A stretch of DNA of 64,000 bases, from contig NZ_AP023179.1 of NCBI RefSeq assembly GCF_013426915.1, forward strand, positions 3,596,001 to 3,660,000, read 5' to 3'. A program made the translations under genes and the position numbers. How positions within the stretch are numbered: position 1 is the first letter of the stretch; each line of letters opens with the position of its first letter. Under the pieces are notes generated by a model, which saw only the letters and a list, made by a program, of their open reading frames with translations, did no database searches and was not told where the DNA came from. This document shows, in pieces, positions 55,153 through 63,758 of the stretch. This DNA is from Paraburkholderia sp. PGU19 (GTDB taxonomy: Bacteria > Pseudomonadota > Gammaproteobacteria > Burkholderiales > Burkholderiaceae).

Positions 55153-56792
55153 TCACGTGGCACGCGCCGGCTCGTCGGCGGTCGCCGGACTCGGCGCTGC
55201 ACGGCGCGCAGCGGCGATGAAATCGGCGGCTCGCTCGCCGATCATCACCGTCGGCGCATTCGTGTTCCCGCCGATCAGCGTCGGCATCACGGAAGCATCG
55301 ACCACGCGCAGCCCCGTCACGCCGCGCACACGCAATTGCGTATCGACGACGGACCGCTCGTCGCCGCCCATGCGGCACGTCGAAACGGGGTGATAGATGG
55401 TGTCGGCATGCGCGGCGATCGTGGCGCGCAATTCGGCGTCCGTCTGGCCATGCCGCGTATACAGCTCGCGGCCGCCGCACAGCGCGAGCGACGGCGCGTC
55501 TAGAATGCGCCGCGACAGATGCACCCCTTCGACCAGCAGGTCGAGATCGCGCGGATCGCTGAGAAACGCGGGATCAATGACGGGTGCTTCGCGCGCATCG
55601 CTGCTCGCCAGCGTGACCGAGCCGCGGCTACGCGGACGCAGCACGCACACGTGCAGCGAATAGCCGTGCCCCAATGCATGTGGCGGTTGTGATCGTCGAC
55701 GAGCGCCGTGCAGAAATGCAGTTGCAGATCGGGCCGGTCGAGCGTCGGCCGGCTTTTCAGAAAGCCGCCCGCTTCCGCAACGTTGCTCGTCAGCATGCCG
55801 CGCCCGCTGCGCAGATACGAGACAAAGCCAGGCACCATCTTCGCAAAGCCGCGCAGCGAGAAGCCGATCGTTTGTGCCGACGAGACACGCTTATTGATCG
55901 TGAAGTCGACGTGATCCGTGAGATTGCGTCCGACCTCGGGCGCGTCGTGCAGTACGGGAATGCCGAGCGCGCGCAGATGATCGGCGGGACCGATGCCCGA
56001 GCACATCAGCAGTTGCGGCGAGTTGAACGTCCCCGCCGACAGCACGACTTCCGCGCGCGCTTCGATCGTCTCCGTGACACCGCCGCGCATCACTTCGACG
56101 CCCTTCGCGCGCTTGCCGTCGAACACCACACGCAGCACGGTCGCATCGGCGATCGTGTGCAGATTCGGACGCGAGCGGCCGTAGATGTAAGCGCGCGCGA
56201 CGCTCCAGCGTTGTCCGTCGCGCTGCGTCACCTGATAAAAGCCGACGCCTTCCTGCTGCGGGCCGTTGAAGTCGTCGTTGCACGGGAAGCCCGCTTCGAC
56301 GGCGGCTCTCACGAAGCGATGCGAAAACGGATTCTGAAACCGCAGGTTCGACACGTTGAGCGGACCGTCCGCGCCGTGCAGCGCATCGGCGCCGCGTTCG
56401 TTGCCCTCGGCGCGGCGGAAATATAGCAACACGTCGTCGAACGCCCAGCCATCGCAGCCAAGACGCGCCCAGTCGTCGTAATCGAGGGGATGGCCGCGCG
56501 TGTACACCATCGCGTTGATCGCGCTCGATCCGCCGAAGCCGCGTCCACGCGGCTGATAACCGCGCCTTCCGGCAAGGCCGGGTTGCGGCGTCGTCAGATA
56601 GCCGTAGTTGGTCTTGCGCCGGAACGGCACGACGGCCGCGACGCCAAGCGGCATGTTGACGAACAGATTGCGCTCGGTGTGCGGGCCGGCTTCGATGAGC
56701 GCGATGGTCGCATCGGGACATTGCTCCGCGAGACGCCCGGCGAGCGAACAGCCGCCCGAGCCCGCGCCGACGATGACGTAGTCATATTGCAT
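55153..56792 (-). pseudogene. GMC-family oxidoreductase, frameshifted
   Basis: The gene starts at 56792 with the FAD motif YDYVIVGAGSGGCSLAGRLA and continues through GFGGSSAINAMVYTRGHPLD and SAGTFNSPQLLMCSGIGP, a choline-dehydrogenase-like GMC oxidoreductase. The frame breaks near 55672 after HMHWG. The rest (HGYSLHVCVLRPRSRGSV, then VDASVMPTLIGGNTNAPTVM with the C-terminal active site) lies one frame over, ending at 55153. Loss of one G from a run of five at 55672-55676 explains it. Intact length would be about 546. Genuine decay and a sequencing error both fit. Confidence 0.8.
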
Positions 56793-57101
56793 CCGCTCCT
56801 CCTATGGACTGCGCCGAATTGCTGGCGACATCTGTCTCGTGCACACTTGTCTACGTGTGTTGGTCTGCGCATTGTAGGGAGCGCCAGGCGTTCGCGCGCT
56901 GCCGGCGCCAGAGCGATCACTCTAAACGGAACCCGCCACGCGCCCCTATGATGAAAGGTGCTGTCCGCGCCCGACACCGCGTGCGGACCTCATTCAAACA
57001 CGGTCTTTCGCGCATCGTCCTATACGCACATGGCTTGCGCGCTCCAATAAAACAGCGCCCTGCGCAACGACCGGCGCGCGTGTATCGAATGGAGACATCA
57101 G
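56793..57101. other. Divergent promoter region between GMC and aidB genes
   Basis: About 309 bp hold no gene. The inverted repeat GTCCGC (56963-56968) / GCGGAC (56983-56988) and the pair ACAC/GTGT around TTGTCTAC near 56844-56860 are possible regulator sites. No clear promoter boxes are seen. Confidence 0.35.
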
Positions 57102-58775
57102 ATGGAACGGTTCGGCCCCGGCAACACGCATGAAGTGACCAATCAGGTCCCGCTGCTTGCGAACTACAACCTGTTTGCGAGCAATGCCGCGCTGGCCGCC
57201 GCCGTCGAGCGCGAAGGCGCGGCGTGGCATCGCGAGGCGCTCGCGCGCGACGGCGCCGCGCTGACAAAACCGGAAGTGCTCACGCTCGCCGATCTGGCGA
57301 ACCGCCACACGCCCGAACTCGCTAGCTTCAGCCCGCGAGGCGAGCGCATCGACGCGCTCGAGTTTCATCCTGCGTGGCATACGTTGCTGAGCCTGCTGCG
57401 CCGCGAAGGCCTGCACGCACTGCCGTTCTCCGATCCGCAGCCCGGCGCGATGGTCGCGCGCTGCGCGGGCTACTTTCTGCACGCGCAACTCGAATCCGGC
57501 TCGCTCTGTCCGCTGACGATGACCTTCGCCAGCATTCCCGTGCTGCAACGTGAGCCCGCGCTATTCGACACGCTGCGCGACAAGCTGTATTCGCGCGAGC
57601 ACGATCCGCGCGACGTCCCGCTCGATCAGAAGACTTCGATGATGATCGGCATGGGCATGACCGAGAAGCAAGGCGGTTCCGACGTGCGCAGCAACCGCAC
57701 GCAAGCGTTCGCGGCGAACGGCGGCGGACGCGGCGCGGCGTATCGGCTGGTCGGTCACAAGTGGTTCTTTTCGGCGCCGCAGTGCGACGCGCATCTCGTG
57801 CTCGCGCGCGCCGAAGATCAGGAAGCGCTGTCGTGCTTCTTCGTGCCGCGCTTCGCGCCCGACGGCAGCAAGAACGCCGTGCGCGTGCAGCGCCTGAAGG
57901 ACAAGCTCGGCAACCGTTCGAACGCGAGCAGCGAGGTCGAATTCTTCGACGCCTACGGCGTGATGATCGGCGACGAAGGGCGCGGCGTGCCGACCATCAT
58001 CGAAATGGCGAACTACACGCGGCTCGACTGCGTGATCGGCAGCGCGGCGCTGATGCGCGCGGCGCTCGTGCAGGCGATCCACCATGCGCGGCATCGCAGC
58101 GCATTCGGCCGCCATCTCGCCGATCAGCCGCTGATGCGCAACGTGCTCGCCGACCTGTCGCTCGAAACGGAAGCGGCAACGGTGCTGTTCATGCGCCTCG
58201 CGCGCGCATTCGAAGACACCACGAACGCGCCTGAAGAACGCGCGTGGCGGCGTCTCGTCACGCCCGCCGCGAAGTACTGGGTTTGCAAGCGCACGCTCGA
58301 ATTCACGGGCGAAGCGATGGAAGTCTGGGGCGGCAACGGCTACGTCGAAGAAGGGCCGATGGCGCGCTTCTACCGCGAAGCGCCCGTGAACTCGATCTGG
58401 GAAGGCTCCGGCAACGTGATGTGTCTCGACGTATTGCGCGCGATGGAACGCGAGCCCGACGCCGCGCAGGCTCTGCTTGCCGCGTGGCGCGACGTGGCGC
58501 AAACCCATCCCGCGCTGAACGCGGCGCTCGAACATCTGATGCGCGCGCTGACGTCGGCACCCGAAACGCGCGAGGCATCCGCGCGCCGGATCGCGCAGCA
58601 GATCGTGCTGATCGCGCAAGCGGTGCTGCTCGCGCAGCACGCGCCTGCCTTCGTCGCCAATGCGTTCATCGCGACGCGGCTGGGCGAAGGCTGCGGCGAA
58701 AGCGGCCGCGTGTACGGTACGCTGCCCGCCTCGTTCGACCATAAGGCGATCGTCGATCGCGCGTTCACCGGCTGA
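57102..58775 (+). CDS. aidB: AidB-type acyl-CoA dehydrogenase
   Basis: AidB is an FAD protein of the acyl-CoA dehydrogenase fold, linked in Escherichia coli to the response to DNA alkylation. It binds DNA and has only weak isovaleryl-CoA dehydrogenase activity. The 557-residue product follows AidB closely: EFHPAWHTLLSLL, LHAQLESGSLCPLTMTFA, MGMTEKQGGSDVRSN, GHKWFFSAPQCDAHLVLA, KLGNRSNASSEVEF and EAPVNSIWEGSGNVMCLDVL. Many genomes label it isovaleryl-CoA dehydrogenase. Here it lies 39 bp before an aldehyde dehydrogenase on the same strand, an unusual partner for a repair protein. Confidence 0.88.
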   Translation: MERFGPGNTHEVTNQVPLLANYNLFASNAALAAAVEREGAAWHREALARDGAALTKPEVLTLADLANRHTPELASFSPRGERIDALEFHPAWHTLLSLLRREGLHALPFSDPQPGAMVARCAGYFLHAQLESGSLCPLTMTFASIPVLQREPALFDTLRDKLYSREHDPRDVPLDQKTSMMIGMGMTEKQGGSDVRSNRTQAFAANGGGRGAAYRLVGHKWFFSAPQCDAHLVLARAEDQEALSCFFVPRFAPDGSKNAVRVQRLKDKLGNRSNASSEVEFFDAYGVMIGDEGRGVPTIIEMANYTRLDCVIGSAALMRAALVQAIHHARHRSAFGRHLADQPLMRNVLADLSLETEAATVLFMRLARAFEDTTNAPEERAWRRLVTPAAKYWVCKRTLEFTGEAMEVWGGNGYVEEGPMARFYREAPVNSIWEGSGNVMCLDVLRAMEREPDAAQALLAAWRDVAQTHPALNAALEHLMRALTSAPETREASARRIAQQIVLIAQAVLLAQHAPAFVANAFIATRLGEGCGESGRVYGTLPASFDHKAIVDRAFTG

Positions 58776-58814
58776 CTTCACGCAGCACACAACAACACAG
58801 GGAGACACGACGAA

Positions 58815-60233
58815 ATGAAAAACGATCGGCCGGACATCGCGGCCCTGGAAGAGCTTCTGCGCGAACAGGACGCCGCGCATCTGCGCGCGCCGTATCCGAC
58901 ATGGGAACAGCGCGCCGCGCATCTGAAGGCATTGCGCGAAGTGCTGCTCGACAATCGCGACATGCTCGCCGATGCGATGCACGCCGACTTCGGCAATCGC
59001 GCAAAAGAAGAAATCCTGCTGGCCGAATTTCTGCTCGTGAAAGAGGAAATCGACGGCGCGCTGCGTCACGGCAAACGCTGGATGAAAACGCAGCGTCGCG
59101 CGACCAACAAGTGGCTCTTGCCTGCCCGCGCGAAGGTCGTGCCGCAGCCGCTGGGCGTCGTCGGCATTATCGTGCCGTGGAATTATCCGGTGCTGCTGGC
59201 GGCCGGGCCGCTCATCAGCGCGCTCACGGCCGGCAACCGCGCGATCATCAAGATGTCGGAACTCACACCGCGCACGTCGCTGCTCTTCGAGCAACTCATC
59301 GCACAGACTTTCGCCCGCGATCACGTCGCCGTCGTGAACGGCGACGCCACGCTCGCAGCGGCGTTCAGCGCGCAGCCATTCGATCATCTGCTGTTCACCG
59401 GCTCGACGAAGGTCGGCCATGAAGTGATGCGTGCCGCCGTCACGCATCTGACGCCCGTGACGCTCGAACTTGGCGGCAAGTCGCCCGCCATCGTCGGACC
59501 GCAGGCGCGCTTCGACTACGCCGTCGACAGCATCGTCGCGGGCAAAACGCTCAACGCAGGCCAAACCTGCATCGCGCCCGATTACGTGCTCGTGCCGCGC
59601 GGCAAGGAACAGGCGTTCATCGAGCGGGCACGCTTGCGCATGGCGCGTCTGTATCCCGATTTCGCGCGCAACCCCGATTACACGTCGATCATTTCGCCGC
59701 GTCATTTCGAGCGCCTGCAGCGTCTCGCCGACGAAGCACGCGAACAGGGCGCGCAACTGCACGCGCTCACCGATGCCGCGCCCGATGCGAGCACGCGCCG
59801 CTTTCCGCTCGTCGCCGTGACGCAGGCGACCGACACGTCCACGCTGATGCAGGAAGAAATTTTCGGCCCGTTACTGCCCGTGATTCCCTACGATTCGCTC
59901 GACGACGCCATCGCCTACGTCAACGCGCGCCCTCGTCCGCTGTCGCTCTATCTGTACGACGACGACAAGGCGGCGATTGCGCGCGTCACGCATGAAACCA
60001 TCGCGGGCGGGATGTCCGTCAACGAAACGCTGATGCATCTCGCGTGCGAGAGCCTGCCGTTCGGCGGCGTCGGCGCGAGCGGGATGGGCGCGTATCACGG
60101 GTACGAAGGCTTCGTCACGTTCTCGAAGATGAAGCCGGTCTTGACGCAGGCGCGCTTCAACGCGCGCGGGCTGATCACGCCGCCGTACGGCCGGCGCGTG
60201 CGGGCGCTGCTCAGCCTGATGATGCGGTTCTGA
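58815..60233 (+). CDS. Coniferyl-type aldehyde dehydrogenase
   Basis: The 472-residue NAD(P)-dependent enzyme belongs to the CALDH-like group of aldehyde dehydrogenases. It has the cofactor segment VVGIIVPWNYPVLLAAGPL, LFTGSTKVGHEVM, the general-base Glu in TLELGGKSPAIVG, and the nucleophile Cys in LNAGQTCIAPDYVLVP. It oxidises aromatic or aliphatic aldehydes to acids; coniferaldehyde is the type substrate. GGGAGAC upstream of the ATG is a ribosome-binding site. It is co-transcribed with aidB. Confidence 0.88.
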   Translation: MKNDRPDIAALEELLREQDAAHLRAPYPTWEQRAAHLKALREVLLDNRDMLADAMHADFGNRAKEEILLAEFLLVKEEIDGALRHGKRWMKTQRRATNKWLLPARAKVVPQPLGVVGIIVPWNYPVLLAAGPLISALTAGNRAIIKMSELTPRTSLLFEQLIAQTFARDHVAVVNGDATLAAAFSAQPFDHLLFTGSTKVGHEVMRAAVTHLTPVTLELGGKSPAIVGPQARFDYAVDSIVAGKTLNAGQTCIAPDYVLVPRGKEQAFIERARLRMARLYPDFARNPDYTSIISPRHFERLQRLADEAREQGAQLHALTDAAPDASTRRFPLVAVTQATDTSTLMQEEIFGPLLPVIPYDSLDDAIAYVNARPRPLSLYLYDDDKAAIARVTHETIAGGMSVNETLMHLACESLPFGGVGASGMGAYHGYEGFVTFSKMKPVLTQARFNARGLITPPYGRRVRALLSLMMRF

Positions 60234-60242
60234 CGCCGGTCG

Positions 60243-60578
60243 TCAAAGCTCGCTGGACGCGTCGGGGGGAAGGTCGGTGGCAACCACGTCGATGACGGGT
60301 GACGCATCGCCAGCGCCGCTCTCCAGCCGATGCAGCCACGCGAGCAATTCCGCGACGGCCTGATACAGCCGCGGCGGAATGCGCGAGTCGACATCGACCT
60401 GCATCAGCAGCGACACCATTTCGGGCGATTGATGCACGTACAGGCCCGCTTCCTTCGCGCGCTGCACGATCATCTCGGCGACGATCCCGTAGCCTTTCGC
60501 GACGATGCGCGGCGCGTCGTCGTGACCGTGCGAATCGTAGACCAGCGCCGCCGCGCTCCTGCGACTGGTGCGGCTCAT
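60243..60578 (-). CDS. fhlB: FhlB: FlhB C-terminal-domain-like protein
   Basis: The 111-residue cytoplasmic protein matches only the C-terminal part of FlhB: APRIVAKGYGIVAEMIVQRA, AGLYVHQSPEMVSLL and RIPPRLYQAVAELLAWL. It has no membrane part and lacks the NPTH self-cleavage site. In Salmonella, FhlB-like fragments can replace part of FlhB in switching flagellar export specificity. It overlaps the fliK stop by ATGA, which fits because FliK is the protein that triggers that switch. Confidence 0.88.
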   Translation of the reverse strand: MSRTSRRSAAALVYDSHGHDDAPRIVAKGYGIVAEMIVQRAKEAGLYVHQSPEMVSLLMQVDVDSRIPPRLYQAVAELLAWLHRLESGAGDASPVIDVVATDLPPDASSEL

Positions 60579-61975
60579 TGCATGTCCCAGTCGAAATCGT
60601 GGTTGTCGGCGGCGTCGTTCTGCGTGGTGTTGTCCGCCGTCGAGCGCGCATACGCCGATGCCGCAGCGGCAGCCGCTGCCGCTGCCGCGCCGCCCGCCGG
60701 CATGCTTCCGCCGATTTCGAGGATCGACAGGCCGCTCAACTCGATGCCCGCTTGCGCGAGGCGCTGGCGGAAGGTCTCACCCTGCGCCGCGAGCCGCGCC
60801 GCGCCGCCAGGGCTCGCCTGCACGCGCGCGACGAGCCGCGAGCCCGTCAGCGTGAGTTCGGCATCGACGGTGCCGAGCGAGGGCAGCGACAGCGTGAGGC
60901 GCGTGCGCCAAGGGTATTCGTCGTCGGCGGATGCGGCGCCGTTGCCGCTGCGCCGCCATTCGTCGCCCTCCTGCTCGATCGTCCAGTCGAGGCGCGCGCC
61001 CGGCCACGCTTCGCCCGTCCAGCGGAATTGCCCCGTCGCGAGCAGATCGAGTTGCTGGCGCACGAGGGGAATCGTCGCGGGGTGCAGCGCCGCCGCCATC
61101 GATTGCTGTTGGCGCGCGCTGGCGTCGTCGATGCCAGCTGCATGGGCCGGCGCCGGATTCTGCGTCGATTGCCCAGGCTGGTCGGGCGTGTCGATGATGT
61201 CGTGCGTCGCCAGATCGAACGTCGTGAAGCGTGCCGACTGCGTGTGCGGGCCTTCAGGTGTGCCGCGCGCCGCGGCAACGGCGGCCGCAAAAGCCGCGGC
61301 GCCCGTGTTGCCCGACGGGCGGCCTTGCGCCCATGCGTTCGATTCGTCGGCATCGTGGCTCAAGTCGAGCGGCGCTTGCGACGCCGCGTCGGCGAGGCGA
61401 TTCTGTGGCTCGCCTGCAAGCGATTCGACGGGTCGTTGCCCCGACAGCCACTGCGCGAGATGCGATTCGTAGAAGAGTCCGCTTTCGTCGACGGTACGCC
61501 TGAGCGCGGCCGCCAGCTCGGCGACGGGCAAAGGCGCGGCGACGATGTTCGCCGCCGCGTCCGCGCCGTGCGCGGCATTCGTGCCGCCCGCGTTCTGCGC
61601 CGGCGCGGCAGCCGCTGCGGGGTTACCGGAAGCGGCCGTCTGCGATGCGTTCGCGCCCGTGTCGAACAGCGGCAAAGGCGCGATGTCGATGGCGGGCGCT
61701 GCGGGCCAAACGGGGAGCTGGCCGACCAGCGCGGGCGTCGCCTCGCCGCCGGAGCGCGTGATCGCGTCGAGCGTCAGCGCGACGGCCGACAGCACCGTCT
61801 GCGCGGACGCCGGCAACGGCGCGGGCATCATCGCGATGGGCGCACCGGGCGGCTGCCTGACGTTCAGGGACGCGTCGGTCTGTGCGGTCGTCGCGCTGGA
61901 TCGCGAGCCGAGGGGAAGCAGGCTGTCGATGCGGCTAGCCAGCAGCGAGGCCACCGCCGTGTCGATTCCGTTCAT
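60575..61975 (-). CDS. fliK: Flagellar hook-length control protein
   Basis: FliK measures hook length and makes the export gate switch from hook to filament proteins. The 466-residue product is Ala/Pro-rich for its first 330 residues, as expected for the ruler part. The conserved C-terminal Flg_hook domain is seen with RTRLTLSLPSLGTVDAELTL, RVQASPGGAARLAAQGETFR and LSGLSILEIGG. A run of alanines (AAAAAAAAAASA) follows near the end. It precedes fhlB with a four-base overlap and follows fliT. Confidence 0.92.
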   Translation of the reverse strand: MNGIDTAVASLLASRIDSLLPLGSRSSATTAQTDASLNVRQPPGAPIAMMPAPLPASAQTVLSAVALTLDAITRSGGEATPALVGQLPVWPAAPAIDIAPLPLFDTGANASQTAASGNPAAAAAPAQNAGGTNAAHGADAAANIVAAPLPVAELAAALRRTVDESGLFYESHLAQWLSGQRPVESLAGEPQNRLADAASQAPLDLSHDADESNAWAQGRPSGNTGAAAFAAAVAAARGTPEGPHTQSARFTTFDLATHDIIDTPDQPGQSTQNPAPAHAAGIDDASARQQQSMAAALHPATIPLVRQQLDLLATGQFRWTGEAWPGARLDWTIEQEGDEWRRSGNGAASADDEYPWRTRLTLSLPSLGTVDAELTLTGSRLVARVQASPGGAARLAAQGETFRQRLAQAGIELSGLSILEIGGSMPAGGAAAAAAAAAASAYARSTADNTTQNDAADNHDFDWDMQ

Positions 61976-62043
61976 CCCCGCTTCCTCTCGCGCATTGACG
62001 CAGCGTGGCCGCTAGCGGCTCGTATTGGACGTTATGAAAGCGC

Positions 62044-62373
62044 TCAGCGCGCCTGGTAAAGTTCTTTCAGCACGATGGCCGGGCGGCTCGGCGCGAACAG
62101 CGCCTGCAGCTTGGCCATGCGCGGGTTCGCGAGATCGCGGACCGTCGCGTCGTTCGCGAGGATCTGGCGAATCAGGGCGAATTTGCGCGAGCGTTCGTCG
62201 TCGGACAGGCGTACGCCGTCTTCCGCGTGCTTCAGCGCGTCGACGAGATGCCGGTACTCGTCCTGCAACAGGACGAGATCGTTCCAGAGCGCGTCTCGCG
62301 CTGCCATCACCATCCGGACCGAAATCGCTGCGATCGCCTCGTAGCGGGCGAAATATTCTGCGTTCGAACTCAT
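62044..62373 (-). CDS. fliT: Flagellar export chaperone FliT
   Basis: FliT is the chaperone of the filament cap protein FliD and, in enterics, inhibits FlhDC. The 109-residue product is almost all helix (YEAIAAISVRMVMAARDALW; LVLLQDEYRHLVDALK) and has the FliT-like C-terminal half (DATVRDLANPRMAKLQALF). Sequence is poorly conserved in this family, so position matters: it starts four bases inside the end of fliS, the classical fliST arrangement. Confidence 0.88.
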   Translation of the reverse strand: MSSNAEYFARYEAIAAISVRMVMAARDALWNDLVLLQDEYRHLVDALKHAEDGVRLSDDERSRKFALIRQILANDATVRDLANPRMAKLQALFAPSRPAIVLKELYQAR

Positions 62374-62804
62374 CTCATGCTTTCGGCGGATGACTGCATC
62401 GCCATCCGCGCAATCTCCGGCGCGATTCCAATCCAGGCTTCCTCGAGCGTAGCCAGCAAGCCGTCGACTTCGACGAGCATCGCATCGCTTTGTTTGAGGT
62501 TCGCCTCGAGCAGTCGCCGAGTCATATAGCTATAGAGCGCATGGAGACGCTCCGCGATTTCACCGCCTGCTTCTACGTTGAGCGCCTGCTGCAACCCGTC
62601 GCCGATGATCTGGATGGCCTTGCCGATCGCCTCGCCGCGCGCCGCAATGTCACCCTGTTGCAGATGCATGCGCGCCTGCGCAACGGCCTTGCGTGCCCCC
62701 TGGTAGAGCATCACGATCAGGCGATGGGGACTGGCGCCCATCACCCCTGTCTCCACGCCAACCCGAGCGTAGGCATTGGCTCCAGAGTGTCCCGGGGAAA
62801 ACAT
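62370..62804 (-). CDS. fliS: Flagellar export chaperone FliS
   Basis: FliS binds flagellin in the cytoplasm and delivers it for export. The 144-residue product has the family segments ANAYARVGVETGVMGASPHRL, VMLYQGARKAVAQARMHLQQ, IIGDGLQQALNVEAGGEIAE and LYSYMTRRLLEAN. ATG at 62804 follows AGGAGGAG; upstream residues in the frame are not FliS-like. A sigma-28 promoter lies about 112 bp upstream, which makes fliS-fliT-(fliK-fhlB) a late flagellar transcript. Confidence 0.95.
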   Translation of the reverse strand: MFSPGHSGANAYARVGVETGVMGASPHRLIVMLYQGARKAVAQARMHLQQGDIAARGEAIGKAIQIIGDGLQQALNVEAGGEIAERLHALYSYMTRRLLEANLKQSDAMLVEVDGLLATLEEAWIGIAPEIARMAMQSSAESMR

Positions 62805-63190
62805 CGGCGCTCCTCCTGTATTACAGATGACGATCAGATCAGACTGACAGCGGACGGCCCGCCGGAGCGCTGCGCAATTCTGCCGCACGCCTTCCGGCCA
62901 GCCCTTGTATCAAGGTTATCGGTTCATACGAATAAAGCTTTAGCCCGCTGGAAGGAAGCGTCAGGAAAGATGCGCGGCACAGCGCCCGGGCTCGCGTTGG
63001 CTGCGAACGGTGGGCCGCTGCACCGGCACGGTGCGCTGAACCGGCACGCATGGCTGCCCGGCGAGGCGAGCGACGGGGCGCTGCGCACGCTTGCGACAGA
63101 CGCAACGCGATGCCGCCTGCATCGACCGCGCCCCGCCGCCCAGAGACCGGCGGCGGCTCGCAATCGCCTGCGACACGCGTCGCAGGCGTC
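62805..63190 (-). other. Leader and intergenic region between fliE and fliS
   Basis: About 386 bp with no gene. It contains the sigma-28 promoter of fliS and, near fliE, GC-rich inverted words such as GCCTGCGACACGCGTCGCAGGC (a 22-bp near-palindrome, shown by its halves GCCTGCGAC / GTCGCAGGC at 63169-63190), which is the likely 3' hairpin of fliE. Confidence 0.5.
62916..62942 (-). promoter_or_regulatory. Sigma-28 (FliA) promoter of fliS
   Basis: The minus strand reads TAAAGCTT, eleven bases, then ACCGATAA. The consensus is TAAAGTTT-N11-GCCGATAA, so 14 of 16 positions agree with exact spacing. It lies about 112 bp before fliS. Confidence 0.9.
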
Positions 63191-63526
63191 TCAGACGGCC
63201 ATCTGCATGATGTCGTTGTAGGCCGACACGAGCTTGTTGCGCACCTGCAGTCCGAACTGGAAGCCGACGTTGGCCTTCTGCATGTCGACCATCACGTCGT
63301 TCAGCGACACGTTCGGCGCGCCGAGTTCGAACGCATGGGCTTCGCCGATCGCGCTCTTCTGGTCGCCGCTGATCTTGTCGATCGAGGCTTTCAGGGCCGA
63401 CGCGAAGCCGCCCGCCGTGGCCGCGCCATTGTCGTTCCCAACCGGGGCGCTGCCGCCCGTAGCCTGGGCCGCCATCTCCTGCATCTGCTGCAAGGCCGAC
63501 TGGATCGGATTGATGAGTGCCGTCAT
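63191..63526 (-). CDS. fliE: Flagellar hook-basal body protein FliE
   Basis: FliE links the MS ring to the rod and is needed to open the export gate. The 111-residue product ends with the family signature [20 protein letters not shown] and [27 protein letters not shown] tail ([15 protein letters not shown]). The N-terminal half is Ala/Gly-rich and variable. ATG at 63526 has GGAGAGA upstream (AGGAGAGAAC). It is divergent from fliF with a 232-bp control region. Confidence 0.95.
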   Translation of the reverse strand: MTALINPIQSALQQMQEMAAQATGGSAPVGNDNGAATAGGFASALKASIDKISGDQKSAIGEAHAFELGAPNVSLNDVMVDMQKANVGFQFGLQVRNKLVSAYNDIMQMAV

Positions 63527-63758
63527 GTTCTCTCCTGAGTGAGATGCAGGCGAGCGTTCGCGCCATACACCGATTGGACAGGAAGCATAGCAGCGGGCCT
63601 TTTGTGAAAGCCGTGAAAGTAAGGGGAAACCCCCCGCTATTCGGCGCATCGGGTTGCTTACCCATGCGGATAATCCCTAGCGTGAAAGTCTCTGTCGGCA
63701 GGCAAGGTAAGGCGCCGTAAGCCGCAGAACGCAAAAGCATTCCGGAGAAACCCGACGC

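Noticed and set aside
57561..59762. 733-codon open frame on the minus strand
   Set aside because: It is antisense to aidB and the aldehyde dehydrogenase, which have clear family motifs. Long antisense frames are expected in such GC-rich coding DNA.
60299..62059. 586-codon plus-strand frame
   Set aside because: It is antisense to fliK and fhlB and reads as an Arg-rich low-complexity product.
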